DNA of 64,000 nucleotides from Spongilla lacustris (lineage: Eukaryota; Porifera; Demospongiae; Spongillida; Spongillidae): NCBI GenBank assembly GCA_949361645.1, contig OX442432.1, positions 372,001 through 436,000 on the forward strand, given 5' to 3'. Positions 1-12,441 of the stretch are shown here, one piece after another. The translations under genes were made by a program, and so were the position numbers. Every line of letters begins with the position of its first letter. The stretch's first letter is position 1. A model generated the notes under the pieces. The model was not told the origin of the DNA, did no database searches, and saw only the letters and a program-made list of their open reading frames with translations.

Positions 1-719
1 ACAGCTTCTGTGCTTCTACACTGCCAGAGGAATAGATCCAAACTGCAATGCCCTTACCATGCCATGCCTTGATCTGCTGCACAGCGTCTGCATATACCCT
101 GCACGTGTTAAGCTTTGCACCGTGGAACAGGACATTAAGTAGGTAGCTTACTGCCCAATAACTTGCCCAGAGTAATAGCCTTGTCTCCAGATGTGGCCTT
201 GGAGCTGCTTCAATGCTCCAACCTTCCTGTCGGCTCTCATCAGCCACGTCACATTCGAAACGACTGCCTCTATCAAGCTTTACACGTAGAAGCGGTAGTG
301 TACAGCCATGCTGACTGCATCTCCCACAAGGCATACTTATCATTACCCTTCCTTCGTGCAACTCGGATCGCCTTCTGAAGGTATAAGCGGTACACCGACA
401 ATCCCGCTCTTTTCATCTTCCCGAGCCTACAGACACATCCCCTCTTTACGACATTCCAGAATACAACGTGACTCCTACTTGGTCTCGCAAGCGCGCTAAG
501 TCTTCTCGACACTCATCGCTATCCCAATTGTTCGCCAAATACTCACCGACGTGGGCTGCTGCATAAGGAAACAGTACGTCCTAAAGGAAAGATAGCAGAA
601 TGATACCGAAAAGAGCGGGCTTCAATCTAATGGACACACACTTTGACGAATGATATAGAAGTTATTGTTCCCTCAATGTCGAGAAGTACCACAGGTACTT
701 CGAAAGTCACGGCTGCCAT
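1..719 (-). CDS. ENOPH1: Enolase-phosphatase E1 (5' part; gene runs off left edge)
   Basis: This is the bifunctional haloacid-dehalogenase-fold enzyme of the methionine salvage pathway; it enolises and dephosphorylates diketomethylthiopentyl phosphate in the cytosol. Exons on the minus strand are 719-642, 580-479, 426-347, 277-163 and 112-1 (open at the window edge). All junctions are GT-AG and in phase. Visible motifs are the HAD nucleophile stretch LLDIEGT with SFVK after it, then [16 protein letters not shown], and [10 protein letters not shown] just before the edge. The remaining C-terminal third lies outside the window. The start ATG at 719 gives the usual short N-terminus of the family. 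The atypical Rab gene on the same strand ends 85 bp upstream. Family recognition is strong; only the missing end limits certainty. Confidence 0.93.
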
Positions 720-804
720 GTATACTACGCACGTGCGCAATACTGGTAACAACCTCATTGGGGTTGGCAAACAGACACAAAGCACAGCACGAACACATCG
801 TTTA

Positions 805-904
805 TCAACGGCCACAGCATGAAGATTGAGCGGGTGCAGGGGGCTGAGTTACAGGCTCCTGAACAGTTCCCTGTGCCTGGATAGATCATTTAAATAAAGG
901 AGGT

Positions 905-935
<31 letters not shown>

Positions 936-1835
936 GGGGGCAGGAGGCTCACCTTCCTGTGTACATCTTGAAAGAAAGCAAAGAAAGCTTCGCTCACATT
1001 ACAACCAGTCTTTGCGCTGACTTCATAGAAGTGGGATATCTCATGCGTTGTAGCAAACTGGAGTGGACACATTGTGTCCCTTATATCTCAGCAAGTATTT
1101 AGAACCAAACCTTTTTTCCATCGTCACTTTCAATTTCTCTCTTTGACTCGAGGTCCAGCTTTGCCCCAAGCAGCATCACACTGACATCAGCTGTGGCATG
1201 CTGAGACAAGAGGCCATCACACAACCCAATCAGTGTCCTGGCAGCCAGTTAATTACCGCATGAATGTAATTCATCCACTTCTTGAGCTGTTCAAACGACT
1301 GCAGCGCTGTGATGTCGTACACAACTATGATCCCCTGTTAAAGAGATGTAATAGCTTATTTGAGATGACGTAAAACACTCACTGATGCTCCTCGATAGTA
1401 CTGAGTAGTGATGGAGTCATAGTTCTCTGTCCCCACAGTGTCCCTGGGGGAATACAGGCAGGAGGTCAAACCACTTCAGATCTATGTAACATGCTCACCA
1501 GATGTATATTCTGATTTTCTCACCATCGATTTCGTATTCTTTTTCAAACATGTCAAAACCTTATGTCGTGTAAGCAACACTGCCACTTCCGTTAATAAAC
1601 GCACTCACTCGTCCCTCTCACCTAACGTGTACTTCCTCAGCTCGGTCAGGAACTTGTCCTCACACAAGCGCCCGATCAGTGTGGACTTTCCGACTCCAGA
1701 TTCACCGATCAAAAGCACTTTGTACGACTTTCCTGACGGTCTGGCTCCCGGCCTCCGTGCTGCCTGTCTATCGCTTCCTTGGTTCGTTACCCTGATTGGC
1801 TTGTAACCATAAGGATAGTTACCAGGTTGCGACAT
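805..1835 (-). CDS. Atypical Rab-family GTPase
   Basis: A small Rab-type GTPase of 226 residues that would act in vesicle traffic. Exons: 1835-1622, 1559-1499, 1443-1383, 1334-1257, 1200-1111, 1057-953, 876-805. It has an N-terminal extension of about 40 residues, an intact P-loop (GESGVGKST), the switch I threonine (YTLG) and an EVSAK motif. The C-terminus ends SSCCGR, a likely double-cysteine prenylation site. Two hallmark positions are altered. Switch II reads DTVGTEN instead of DTAGQE, so the catalytic glutamine is threonine. The base-recognition motif reads GAKLD instead of GNKxD. It therefore may hydrolyse GTP poorly or bind nucleotide weakly. It is paired head to head with another Rab gene starting at 2070. 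I cannot assign a vertebrate orthologue. Confidence 0.85.
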
Positions 1836-2069
1836 ACTGGAGAATGTGCGGTAATGTCCGTCAAGGATGAAGGGACGAAAATTCACACAACACGTACGTA
1901 CTGTAAACGTGAAGGCCACGCTCACCTCCCACCTTGAGATCTGCTACGTATGACGTAATGCCAGTTACAATTATACAGAACTGCAACAATAATTTATAAT
2001 AATAGGATAATGCGATTATCAATGAAAAAGTACACAAGAATAGCACAATACTAGTTTTCAGTTGACGAA

Positions 2070-3409
2070 ATGACGGACAGTAAGAATTACGACTATCTGT
2101 TCAAAGTTTTACTCTGTGGAGACAGTGGCGTGGGGAAATCTTGTGTCATCTCGCGCTTCACAGATGGTCACATTCGGCCATCTCACATAACGACCATTGG
2201 TAGGTGTAATAGCGATCGCATCGTACAAGCGCGGCGAGTGGTTGCGTGCGTTAGCAAGTTTGCGGGCGTGCGTGTGAGTGACATTTTGAAACGACCCTAT
2301 AAGTACTTCTACGTTGCAATATTAACGCTTACGGTATTATGCGTATGGCCTGCTGTTGTGGCCAACGTACCTATGTCCAAGGAATGTGCAGGAACAATGC
2401 CCGAATTTCTAGGGGCGTAAAATTTCCGGACTTGGTTGTATACGATTACCCATCTGCAATTTTGTGCATCAATTTCACTGTTTCATATCACTTACAATGT
2501 GTGCATGTAGGAATCGACTTCAAGCTGAAAACATTTACTGTGCAGGAGAAGAGGATTAAACTACAGATTTGGTGCGTTGGTGCGCAGTGCACTTGTAGCA
2601 CGTGATTGACTTTTGTGCGGTAACAGCAAGCGTACCTGTTTGAGTCATTGTGTGCCGTCTGCTCAGGGACACGGCGGGACAGGAACGCTTTGAGACCCTC
2701 ACTGCTCAGTACTACAGGCGTGCTCACGGGATCATGCTTGTCTATGACATCACACAGGAGGCTACCTTTACCAACGTCACAAAGTGGCTCCGCAATATTG
2801 AAGAGGTGAGAGTGGAGATGGAGGGAGTGGGAGAGGGATAAGAGAAAGGAGATGGGGAGGAGGTAATTATGATGTTGTGGTGAAGGAAATGGCACCCAAA
2901 TTAAATTAACCAATCATCCATGTCTTTCCTCAATAGAACGCAATTGGTGGAGTCGGGTTACTGTTGGTGGGCAACAAGATTGACCTAACTGCACAGAGAC
3001 AGGTCACCACTGAGCGAGGCGAGAAGGTCAGGCATCAACTCCTCCCATGAATTAATCCCTCTCGCTCAATAACCCTTCCCTGACTCCTCCCACTGTCCCA
3101 TGCACCCACACTAGCTGGCCAAGCAACACAAGATTGGCTTCTTTGAGACCAGTGCTAAGGACGATGTGGGGGTCAAAGATGCCTTCGTAGCGCTCACAAC
3201 AAAGATTATGGAGGATGTGAGGCCTTGTGCAGAGGAAGGCCAATCGATAACCTCTCACCCCTCTTCCCCAGCCCACAAGAGGTGGCACTCTCATGAGAAA
3301 GGGTAACACTATCCGTTTGAACGAACAGCCGCCCACACCTCCCTCTCCGACCCAAGGAGGAGGTGGAGGTGGTGGAGGAGGTGGAGGAGGTGGCTACTGT
3401 CGCTGCTGA
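2070..3409 (+). CDS. Rab GTPase, Rab8/10/13/15 class
   Basis: A canonical Rab GTPase of 219 residues for membrane traffic. Exons: 2070-2199, 2511-2571, 2667-2805, 2937-3026, 3115-3216, 3272-3409. Motifs are complete: P-loop GDSGVGKS, switch I threonine with [18 protein letters not shown] in switch II, GNKIDL and ETSAK. The C-terminal exon carries a proline stretch, then a run of about 12 glycines encoded by GGA/GGT repeats, then YCRC, a C-X-C geranylgeranylation site. The [14 protein letters not shown] block resembles Rab8, Rab10, Rab13 and Rab15. The polyglycine linker before the lipid anchor is unusual. Its start lies 234 bp from that of the divergent atypical Rab, so the two probably share a promoter region. 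Confidence 0.92.
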
Positions 3410-3562
3410 CTCACCTTATATTTCTAATGTGTATGTATGTGAGTATGTATGTGTGTGCCATGTGGGGTGCCCTGTGGGGTGCCCTGTCTTTCCCCATACA
3501 AAGACCAGGTGACTGTCATATGCTGTTGCACAACACCACACACTGGGTACATGTGACACTTA

Positions 3563-6500
3563 TCATATGGTGGGCGGGTCCTTGATCAGAGTCACAGTGT
3601 CGATCACCGTACCATTCTGCAAGAGGTCACATGGGAGGTCACATGACGAGGTCATTGTGGCACGCATGTTGCTATGCTTACCTGCGACACGCTGATCTGA
3701 TCGATGCTGAGGTGGGTACCATTGTGGATGGTCATCTTTGAGTAGCCATAGTCACGACTGATGAAGGCCACCCAGTCTGGCTGGTCATCCATGAACAGGT
3801 CGCGACCCTCTCTGCACCCCTGAGAAGGAAGGAGGGAGGGGGCACTACCTCTACCGTGGCCATGGACAGACTGATTAGAACCTACAGCTGCTCCAGATAT
3901 GATGTGTACAGGAGCGAGGGTGTTGTGGTATGGGTTGCCATGGGTACCATTCATCACCTTGTAGTCATAGACGGGCCAGAGACGTTCGTATATGTGTTCG
4001 TGACCCCACAGAGCAACATCAACACCTGAATTAATGCACACCTAGTAGTATTCATCCATAACGTGTAACTAAGTGGGTAGTCATTACATTTGGCATAATA
4101 AAACATATAGACAGTACATTGCATCAACAACAGCATGCTTTTAAAATGCATACATACACGTGCAAATAACTCACCATACTCATAGAACAGACTTTCCAGT
4201 CCATACTTGTGTATCACAGGCAAACCAACACGCACCTAAACAAAAGCACACCTCAAACATCTCCAATACTGTCCCAACCACCACCTACTACACTGTCTCT
4301 ATGGTTACAATCATCCTCATCTGTTGTTGAGCAGTACATGGGATGGTGAGCCATGGTGATGATCCACGGATACTTAGTGCGCTGGTCCTTCGATGTGGCT
4401 TTCTGTGACATGGTTAAGAAGGTAAGTAGTCATTGAGGTGTGGGTAGAAGGATGGCTAGCTGGTCATTGAGGTGTGTGTAGAAGGATGGCTAGCTAGTTA
4501 TTGAGGTGTGTGTAGAAGGATGGTTAGCTAGCCATTGAGATGTGTGTAGAAGGATGGCCAGCTAGCCATTGAGGTGTGTGTAGAAGGATGGCTAGCTAAC
4601 CATTGAGGTGTGTGTAGAAGGATGGCTAGCTAGCCATTGAGATGTGTGTAGAAGGATGGCTAGCTAACCATTGAGGTGTGTGTAGAAGGATGGCTAGCTA
4701 ACCATTGAGGTGTGTGTAGAAGGATGGCTAGCTAACCATTGAGGTGTGTGTAGAAGGATGGCTAGCTAACCATTGAGGTGTGTGTAGCAGGATGGCTAGC
4801 TGGTCATTGAGGTGTGTGTAGAAGGATGGCTAGCTAGTTATTGAGGTGTGTGTAGAAGGATGGCTAGCTAACCATTGAGGTGTGTGTAGCAGGATGGCTA
4901 GCTGGTCATTGAGGTGTGTGTAGAAGGATGGCTAGCTAGTTATTGAGGTGTGTGTAGAAGGATGGCTAGCTAACCATTGAGGTGTGTGTAGAAGGATGGC
5001 TAGCTAGCCATTGAGGTGTGTGCAAGTAGAGAACATGAATGTCTAAACAGGGAAAGCCCCTTGCCCCATAAGACTACCTGTAGGTCTTGAACCAGCCAAT
5101 CGTATTGTTGCTTGATGAGGTCAAGACCATCCCACAGGAAGAAGTACACCTCAGTGGTGAGACTGATGATGTGGGCGGAGCCAACATTCCAGCTACAAAC
5201 CCAAAATGGTTACATGTATGGCTGGGCACACACCCATGTACAGCACAACATACCTGTAGTAGCCATTGGAGGTGTTCCCAGGCATGCTAAAACGACTCCT
5301 GTAGTCTGAAAAGTTGCTGAGAAGGTAGAAAGAATGAGTGCAAGTAAGTGCGTGTGTATGTGTGGTGTTTACCAAAACACAGTACTATTTTAATGTCATT
5401 AGAATTAGTGTGTGTGTACAATGTACCGGTATGTGTAATGATCAAATTTTGGTAATAAGCAATCAAATCACAATTATTAAAAAAGTTATAAGTAACTAAA
5501 TTAGTCATAACTATGTTGAAATACAAAAAGGAGTCACACTTAGCAGAAGGCAGCATTCTCCGGTATGATCCTGGAGAGCATGGCCCTGGCATTAGCCCTT
5601 ACTGCTGGCCATGGCATTAGCCCTTACTGCTGGTCCTGACATTAGCCCTTACTGCTGGCCATGGCATTAGCCCTTACTGCTGGTCCTGACATTAGCCCTT
5701 ACTGCTGGCCATGACATTAGCCCTTACTGCTGGCCATGGCATTAGCCCTTACTGCTGGCCATGGCATTAGCCCTTACTGCTGGCCATGGCATTAGCCCTT
5801 ACTGCTGGCCATGGCATTAGCCCTTACTGCTGGCCCTGACATTAGCCCTTACTGCTGGTCCTGACATTAGCTTTTACTGCTGACCCTGACATTATTAATG
5901 TAATGTTAAAACTATTTTGTGGGTATTAAAGGTCACACAATCTAGTTTAAAGGTATTTCAATTGTGATTTGTTAACTAACAGATTCTATTGTCATGCAAA
6001 ATAACAACACAATCATGTACAGTCTGCACTGTCAGCAGCACACTCAGGAAAGTTACTTACCCAATACATTACCCAAGAAGGACAATCTACATAAGTGCAC
6101 GTTTAGCTACTTACATGTATGTGCCTTTTAAATCCATTCATTACAAATGTAGTGTTCCCCATATGGGTGTGTGATTTTGTGCTTATGTGTGATGTGGTGT
6201 GCTCAGGATGGTGGTGTGCCAAAGATGTGGTGTACACGAGTGATCATACATGTAGCAGGAAAACTAACTGAAGCCATTCATGGTTACCAGGGGCAACCAT
6301 GTAAGGTACTTGAGATGAAATAGGCTCTATGGTGTTGATGAAGTCATCTCCATTCCTTCCTCCATCCTGAAGAGGATAAGTCCTTTAGCTGCAAACATCA
6401 GTCATGTGCTTACGTTGAAGAGGTTATATGCAATGTCCCCCAAGTGGAGAACGCCATCTATGGTGCCACCGGAAGCCTCGGATATTAGCGAAGGGATGGA

Positions 6501-6632
6501 CTGGCCATTCTTGAACCCCAGGTCCCCAAACACTGCCAGAGTTGGTGAGGAAAGGGTATCTCCAAGTGTGCGCATGGTGAACACCTTGCTCCAGTTGGAT
6601 GGTGAACCGCAGATGTAATCTAAACACACACA

Positions 6633-6672
<40 letters not shown>

Positions 6673-7288
6673 ATGACATCACATAAATTCTCACATCATA
6701 CAGTCACAGCTGCACAGAATGATTGCATAATTCCTGTCCTGCACTCATGCTAACTGTACTCATGCTAATTGTAAATCTGGTCTTAAAAGAGAACCAACAA
6801 CAATGTTTGATTGTAAAAACACACCATAGACTCTATTATATTTAATAAAATAAACCTGCAGTTCACAGGAATACAATATATGACAACATTACTAATCGCT
6901 TACCATATTTCGCCAACGGGATGAGATCCGTAACGTTCACACGGTGAATAAACCTAGTAACGGGATACTTCCCTTCTTTGTGGACGAATTCTGTTTCGCT
7001 TCCATATGCCGTGTTTGACAGTGGCTCTCCGTTGAAGCCATAAAGTACTTGCGACGAAGGAGTGGGGGCAAAGGTCACCCAGGTGATAACCACTTCGGAG
7101 TACTGCTCTATAGGAATGTACGGGAATATATAACGCTCGCCCCTTCCACCATAAATATACTGCTTCCACCCACCATTGCTAAGCTACACCTTCTGCTTAC
7201 CAGTAGCGGCTATCATAACTTGCTCTGGGGCAGTGAGAGCCGCTTCACCGATGGTCACGACGCAGAGCAATAGCTGCGGGAACTGCAT
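3563..7288 (-). CDS. ACP7: Purple acid phosphatase (ACP7-like metallophosphoesterase)
   Basis: A secreted or lysosomal binuclear-metal phosphatase of 426 residues. Exons: 7288-7201, 7107-6904, 6619-6414, 6366-6269, 5316-5254, 5192-5078, 4402-4289, 4235-4175, 4025-3886, 3819-3682, 3616-3563. The N-terminus looks like a signal peptide, followed by the fibronectin-like domain (VVITWVTF). The metallophosphatase signatures appear in order: FGDLG, GDIAY, GNHE, MAHHP and GHEHIYER. These supply the Asp, Asp/Tyr, Asn, His and His-x-His metal ligands. Several N-x-T/S sequons agree with secretion. Two introns are inflated by minisatellites (about 4440-5025 and 5590-5890). It is divergent from UBXN1 and convergent with the Rab at 2070, 153 bp between stops. 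Confidence 0.93.
4436..5030. repeat. 34-bp minisatellite in acid phosphatase intron
   Basis: About 17 tandem copies of a 34-bp unit built on TTGAGGTGTGTGTAGAAGG and ATGGCTAGCTAACCA. Copies differ mainly at the CTAACCA / CTAGCCA / CTGGTCA segment, giving higher-order alternation. It fills the intron between the exons ending at 5078 and starting at 4402. Confidence 0.95.
5592..5893. repeat. 25-bp minisatellite in acid phosphatase intron
   Basis: About 12 copies of a 25-bp unit (TTAGCCCTTACTGCTGGCCA plus TGGCA) with GGCCATGG, GGTCCTGA and GGCCCTGA variants. It lies in the roughly 950-bp intron between the exons ending at 6269 and starting at 5316. Confidence 0.95.
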
Positions 7289-7440
7289 GTTTTTTGGTAT
7301 AAATAACGTATGACCAACTGCATATGACTAATGTCAGCTGAGCTTATCACGCATTACGAAGTGACCTTATTTGAAAATAAATAAATAATAACAACAAATG
7401 CTTATCTCGTTAATTTTAAAAACATTAATAATTATTATCA

Positions 7441-10051
7441 ATGGAAATGTCCGATCCGGTTGATTTCATGGTTCAGATGGGTTTCTCAAAGAACCGGGCG
7501 TAAGTTGCTACGTGCAAAGACGTGTGCAGTTGATTAGTGCCTCTATTATGAAGTGAGAGAGCTCTGGCTAATACCGGCAAACAGGGCGTGGAGGCGGCAA
7601 TGGAATGGTAGTACGACATACTAGTAGCTAGGCGTCTTCCAGTCACTTATCTGCACATGCATACGCACACATTGACAACGAAGGCTGCTTGCCCACGAGA
7701 ATGATCCGGGGATGGATGATGCGATCACGTCAGAAGCAGTTTCGGGCCACGTTCCGAGGGAAAGTAAGGTTCTTTCATCCATAGCTTAGTTCTAACCGAA
7801 CGCCCGTTGCAACCAGTGCTTTGCAATTAATACAGCTGACGCGGAGCCACAGGAGGATAATTCCTTAGTGCCGACACAACCACCAGAGCAAGCCCTGTCA
7901 CTGAAGTGTGACGAGTGAGTAGAGCAACTCTGGGCCCCTGCCGTACTTACTCCCATGTACACAACACTATCGTTCCCTTAAGGTGTGGAAAACAGCTCAA
8001 GTCAGAAACAGAGGCGCAAGTACGTGACCACTCTAGCTAGCAGCTGCTTGTCAGCGTAAGTGTGTGCAGGTCCATGCAGCAAGGACTGGGCACCAGAAGT
8101 TCTCAGAGTCAACAGAAGCAGTCAGGCCCCTGACAGAGGAAGAGAAGGCAGAACAGCTGAAAAGGTGAAGCAGGTGGATCTTGCTTACAACCTCTCCATC
8201 TCATTTGTTGTTGTGTGCAGGGTGGAAGAGAAGCTGAAACAGAAGAGGCTGGAGAGAGAGGAGAAAGAAAAAGAGGTGTGGTGCAGTTAACCCTTTTATG
8301 CCTGGTTTTCCTCCATTAGGATTTTAACCCTTTTATGCCTGGTTTTCCTCCATTAGGATTTTAACCCTTTTATGCCTGGTTTCCTCCATTAGGATTTTAA
8401 CCCTTTTATGCCTGGTTTCCTCCATTAGGATTTTAACCCTTTTATGCCTGGTTTTCTTCCATTATGATGTTAATACTTTTATGCTTGGTCCTCCATTAGG
8501 ATGTTAACCCTTTTATGCCTGTTTACCTCCATTCATTAGGATGCCCTGCAAAGGGAGAAAATGCGTAGAAAGACTGGCAAAGAGATCACAGACATAAAGC
8601 ACAGGTCAGACATATTATCATAAAGGTCAGGCATCTGCAGGTGAAGCAGCAAGACATGCTATAAAAATTCATGCATAAACCTGCTCACAAATCTGTGTGA
8701 TTTGTGAGCAGGTTTATGCAATAGATTTCACAATCTTGGTTCTGAAACTACATTTACAAGTTTACTCCAATCAGATGCTTGATTGTGTATGTGGTATTTA
8801 TTAGGGGGGCAGACATGTGATGCCCTTTGGGAGATAGTTAATGCAACTGTGTTTGAATAACTAGGATGGAGCTTCAGGAAGCCAAGAAGCTTGCGGAAGA
8901 GAAGAAGAGGGAGAAGATGGAAGAGAAGCTGGCAAGGTATTGTGTCACATGACCTACACATGTCATACATGTCACATGACCTACACATGTCATACATGTC
9001 ACATGACCCACACATGTCATACATGCCACATGACCTACACATGTCATACATGTCACATGACCTTCACATGTCACATGACCTACACATGACCTACACATGT
9101 CACATGACCTGCACATGACCTACACATGTCACATGACCTACACATGTCACATGACCTGCACATGACCTACACATGTCACATGACCTACACATGACCTACA
9201 CATGTCACATGACCTGCACATGACCTACACATGTCACATGACCTACACATGACCTACACATGTCACATGACCTGCACATACTGCAGAGAGAAGGTAAAGG
9301 AACAGATAGCTCGGGACAAGGCGGACAAACTTGCCAAAGAGAAGGCAGAAGCAGAGCAGGCCCACGTCAAGGCAGCTGAAGCAGCAGCAGCCAGCCATCC
9401 TGTGAACAAAGACTACAACACCAGTAGACTGCAGGTAGACTCTGTGTGTGTGTGTGCGTGTGCGTGTGTGGGGGGGTGTATGTGTGTGTGTGTGCGTGTG
9501 CGTGCGTGTGTGTGTGTGTGTGTGTGCGAGTGTGGGTGGGTGTATGTGTGGGTGTGGGTGTGGGTGTGTGGGGTTGGGTGTGGGTGTGTATGTGTGTGGG
9601 TGTTTATATACATGTGGGTGGGTATCTGGATGTGGGGGTGGGGTATGTGTGAGGGAGGGGTGGTATACATGTGGGGGTGGGGTATATGTGTGTACATTTG
9701 TGTAGCTGTCATACCCACCCTTATGCTTAGGTTCGGCTGTTTGATGGGAAGACTTTGGTGCACACATTTGAGGCCACTGATACACTAGAAGAGGTCAACT
9801 GGTATATCGCTGCAAACCGTACAGACACCGGGGGGCCCTATTCCCTCATGACAAACTTCCCCAAGAAGGTGTTCACTGCGGCGGACACAAGGAGGACACT
9901 AAAGGAGCTAGGTGAGAAGGACTAGCTCTCTGGATTGCCTGTGTGACATGTGCCCCCCCCCCCCCCACCTCCTGTGTCCCCTCCCCTCCTCTGTGCAGGC
10001 CTGGTACCCTCTGCTGTGCTGATACTGGCTGCTCCAACCACACATTACTAA
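7441..10051 (+). CDS. UBXN1: UBX domain protein 1
   Basis: A p97/VCP cofactor that binds ubiquitin; 323 residues. Exons: 7441-7499, 7560-7607, 7684-7763, 7836-7914, 7983-8019, 8070-8164, 8221-8275, 8540-8604, 8865-8936, 9287-9434, 9731-9911, 9999-10051. Domains in order: an N-terminal UBA (MGFSKNRA with EAAMEWLLAHE), a CDECGK...H....H zinc-finger-like segment, a long charged coiled coil (about residues 130-245) and a C-terminal UBX domain with the TNFPKKVF loop that contacts p97. The order and spacing match human UBXN1. Introns 7 and 9 are swollen by minisatellites. It is divergent from the phosphatase gene (152 bp between ATGs) and convergent with COMMD3. Confidence 0.95.
8284..8541. repeat. 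37-bp minisatellite ending at a splice acceptor
   Basis: About six copies of TTAACCCTTTTATGCCTGG followed by TTTTCCTCCATTAGGATT. The last, shortened copy provides the real acceptor of UBXN1 exon 8 (ATTCATTAG before GATGCC at 8540). Confidence 0.9.
8942..9283. repeat. Composite minisatellite, UBXN1 intron 9
   Basis: Tandem CACATGACCTACACATGT and related units, many containing the palindrome ACATGT. It occupies most of the intron between the exons ending at 8936 and starting at 9287. Confidence 0.9.
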
Positions 10052-10225
10052 CGCATTATTAAAATTACGAGTCTGTGTTTAACTGCGCTGTGTGTGCTTA
10101 CATGTATGTAAGATTGTATGTATTCATTAAATTTATTTAGACTATAAAAAAAGCCAAATACATTGCAAACCACATTACAAGACAAACATGACTAGATACA
10201 ATAAACACTATTAGAAAACACAACA

Positions 10226-11481
<1,256 letters not shown>

Positions 11482-11582
11482 TTTCCGACGATTCTAACTA
11501 AAGCCCCGGGCCGTGTATATATATTCTTATGTTTTTGTGTATTAAAAAAATCTACCGTTAAAACACTTGCGTATCGACGTTC

Positions 11583-12422
11583 ATGCAGAAGGCATTAAAT
11601 ACAGCGACTCGTTTGAACTGGACTGGCATACTTCAGAAACGCGGTTTTTTCCAATGGATAAATTTTGTATTCAACCGGTACTCATTTATATAAACTAAAA
11701 AAGTGCTGCGCAGATGTAACTGTTGTGGAGACAAACTTTCACGATACACAATTTATTATTGTAGGGTTATTTATAATGTCGCTATCTCCCTCTTCTCTGT
11801 AGAGTTGATGAGAGTAGGGTGAAAGCAATTGGACCAGACAGAGCAGCAGCTGAATGGATTTTGAGGCTTGGAGGGTCGGTTAAGTTCTTCTCACTAGAAA
11901 CCTGGAGCACAGACTACAACAGACTTCCTTCTGTCTCCAGAGATGAGCTTAAACTGGAGGCTATTGATGCTGCAGGCATCTCTGTGACAGACAATGGCCT
12001 GGAACACTTAGGTTAGAAGGTCGGAGGTCCCTTGAATTCATTCAAATATGCTGTCTCTGGTCCCAGCCGGTCTTCTCAGGCTTCAGGTGCTCAACCTCTC
12101 AGGGTGCAAGTACCTGGAGGATGGTGGGCTTGTACACCTCTCTCATGTGCAGGACTCACTTAAACACCTTGATCTAAGCTGCATCCCCGGCATAACAGAG
12201 AATGGCCTAACCTCACTTTACTGCTTGAGGTTTGCAACATGGTTGATTACCTTCACCACTCCCACCTCCTCCTCCCCATGCTCCCTCACCACCAGGGTAC
12301 TGGAAACATTAAATTTGGCCAACACACCTGGTATCAAGCACAGAACTGATGCCCTTAACAAACTGAAGTGTTCACTTCCATTGTGTCAGATAAGGGAGGA
12401 TCCATCACCACTATACACCTAA
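11583..12422 (+). CDS. DMAC2L: DMAC2L / ATP synthase factor s-like leucine-rich protein
   Basis: A small mitochondrial leucine-rich protein of the ATPS/DMAC2L family, associated with ATP synthase (factor B) or assembly of respiratory complexes; 197 residues. Exons: 11583-11677, 11803-12011, 12067-12229, 12296-12422. The first exon gives a basic, hydrophobic N-terminus suited to mitochondrial import. The family core FVFNRVDESRVKAIGPDRAA then AEWILRLGG is clear. It is followed by LRR-like segments (LQVLNLSGCKYLEDGGL, HLDLSCIPGITENGL, LETLNLANTPGI). The exon 1/2 join restores an arginine codon across phase 2. Its stop lies only 19 bp from the stop of the convergent JmjC gene. Confidence 0.88.
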
Positions 12423-12441
12423 ACAGTACTGTGTATACACA

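Noticed and set aside
273..512. Minus-strand ORF resembling a LYR-motif protein (VYRLYLQKA).
   Set aside because: It overlaps ENOPH1 exon 3 in another frame; the ENOPH1 exon has correct splice sites, phase and conserved residues.
4436..5030. CRISPR-like regular repeats.
   Set aside because: Units are directly tandem with no unique spacers, and the context is eukaryotic introns.
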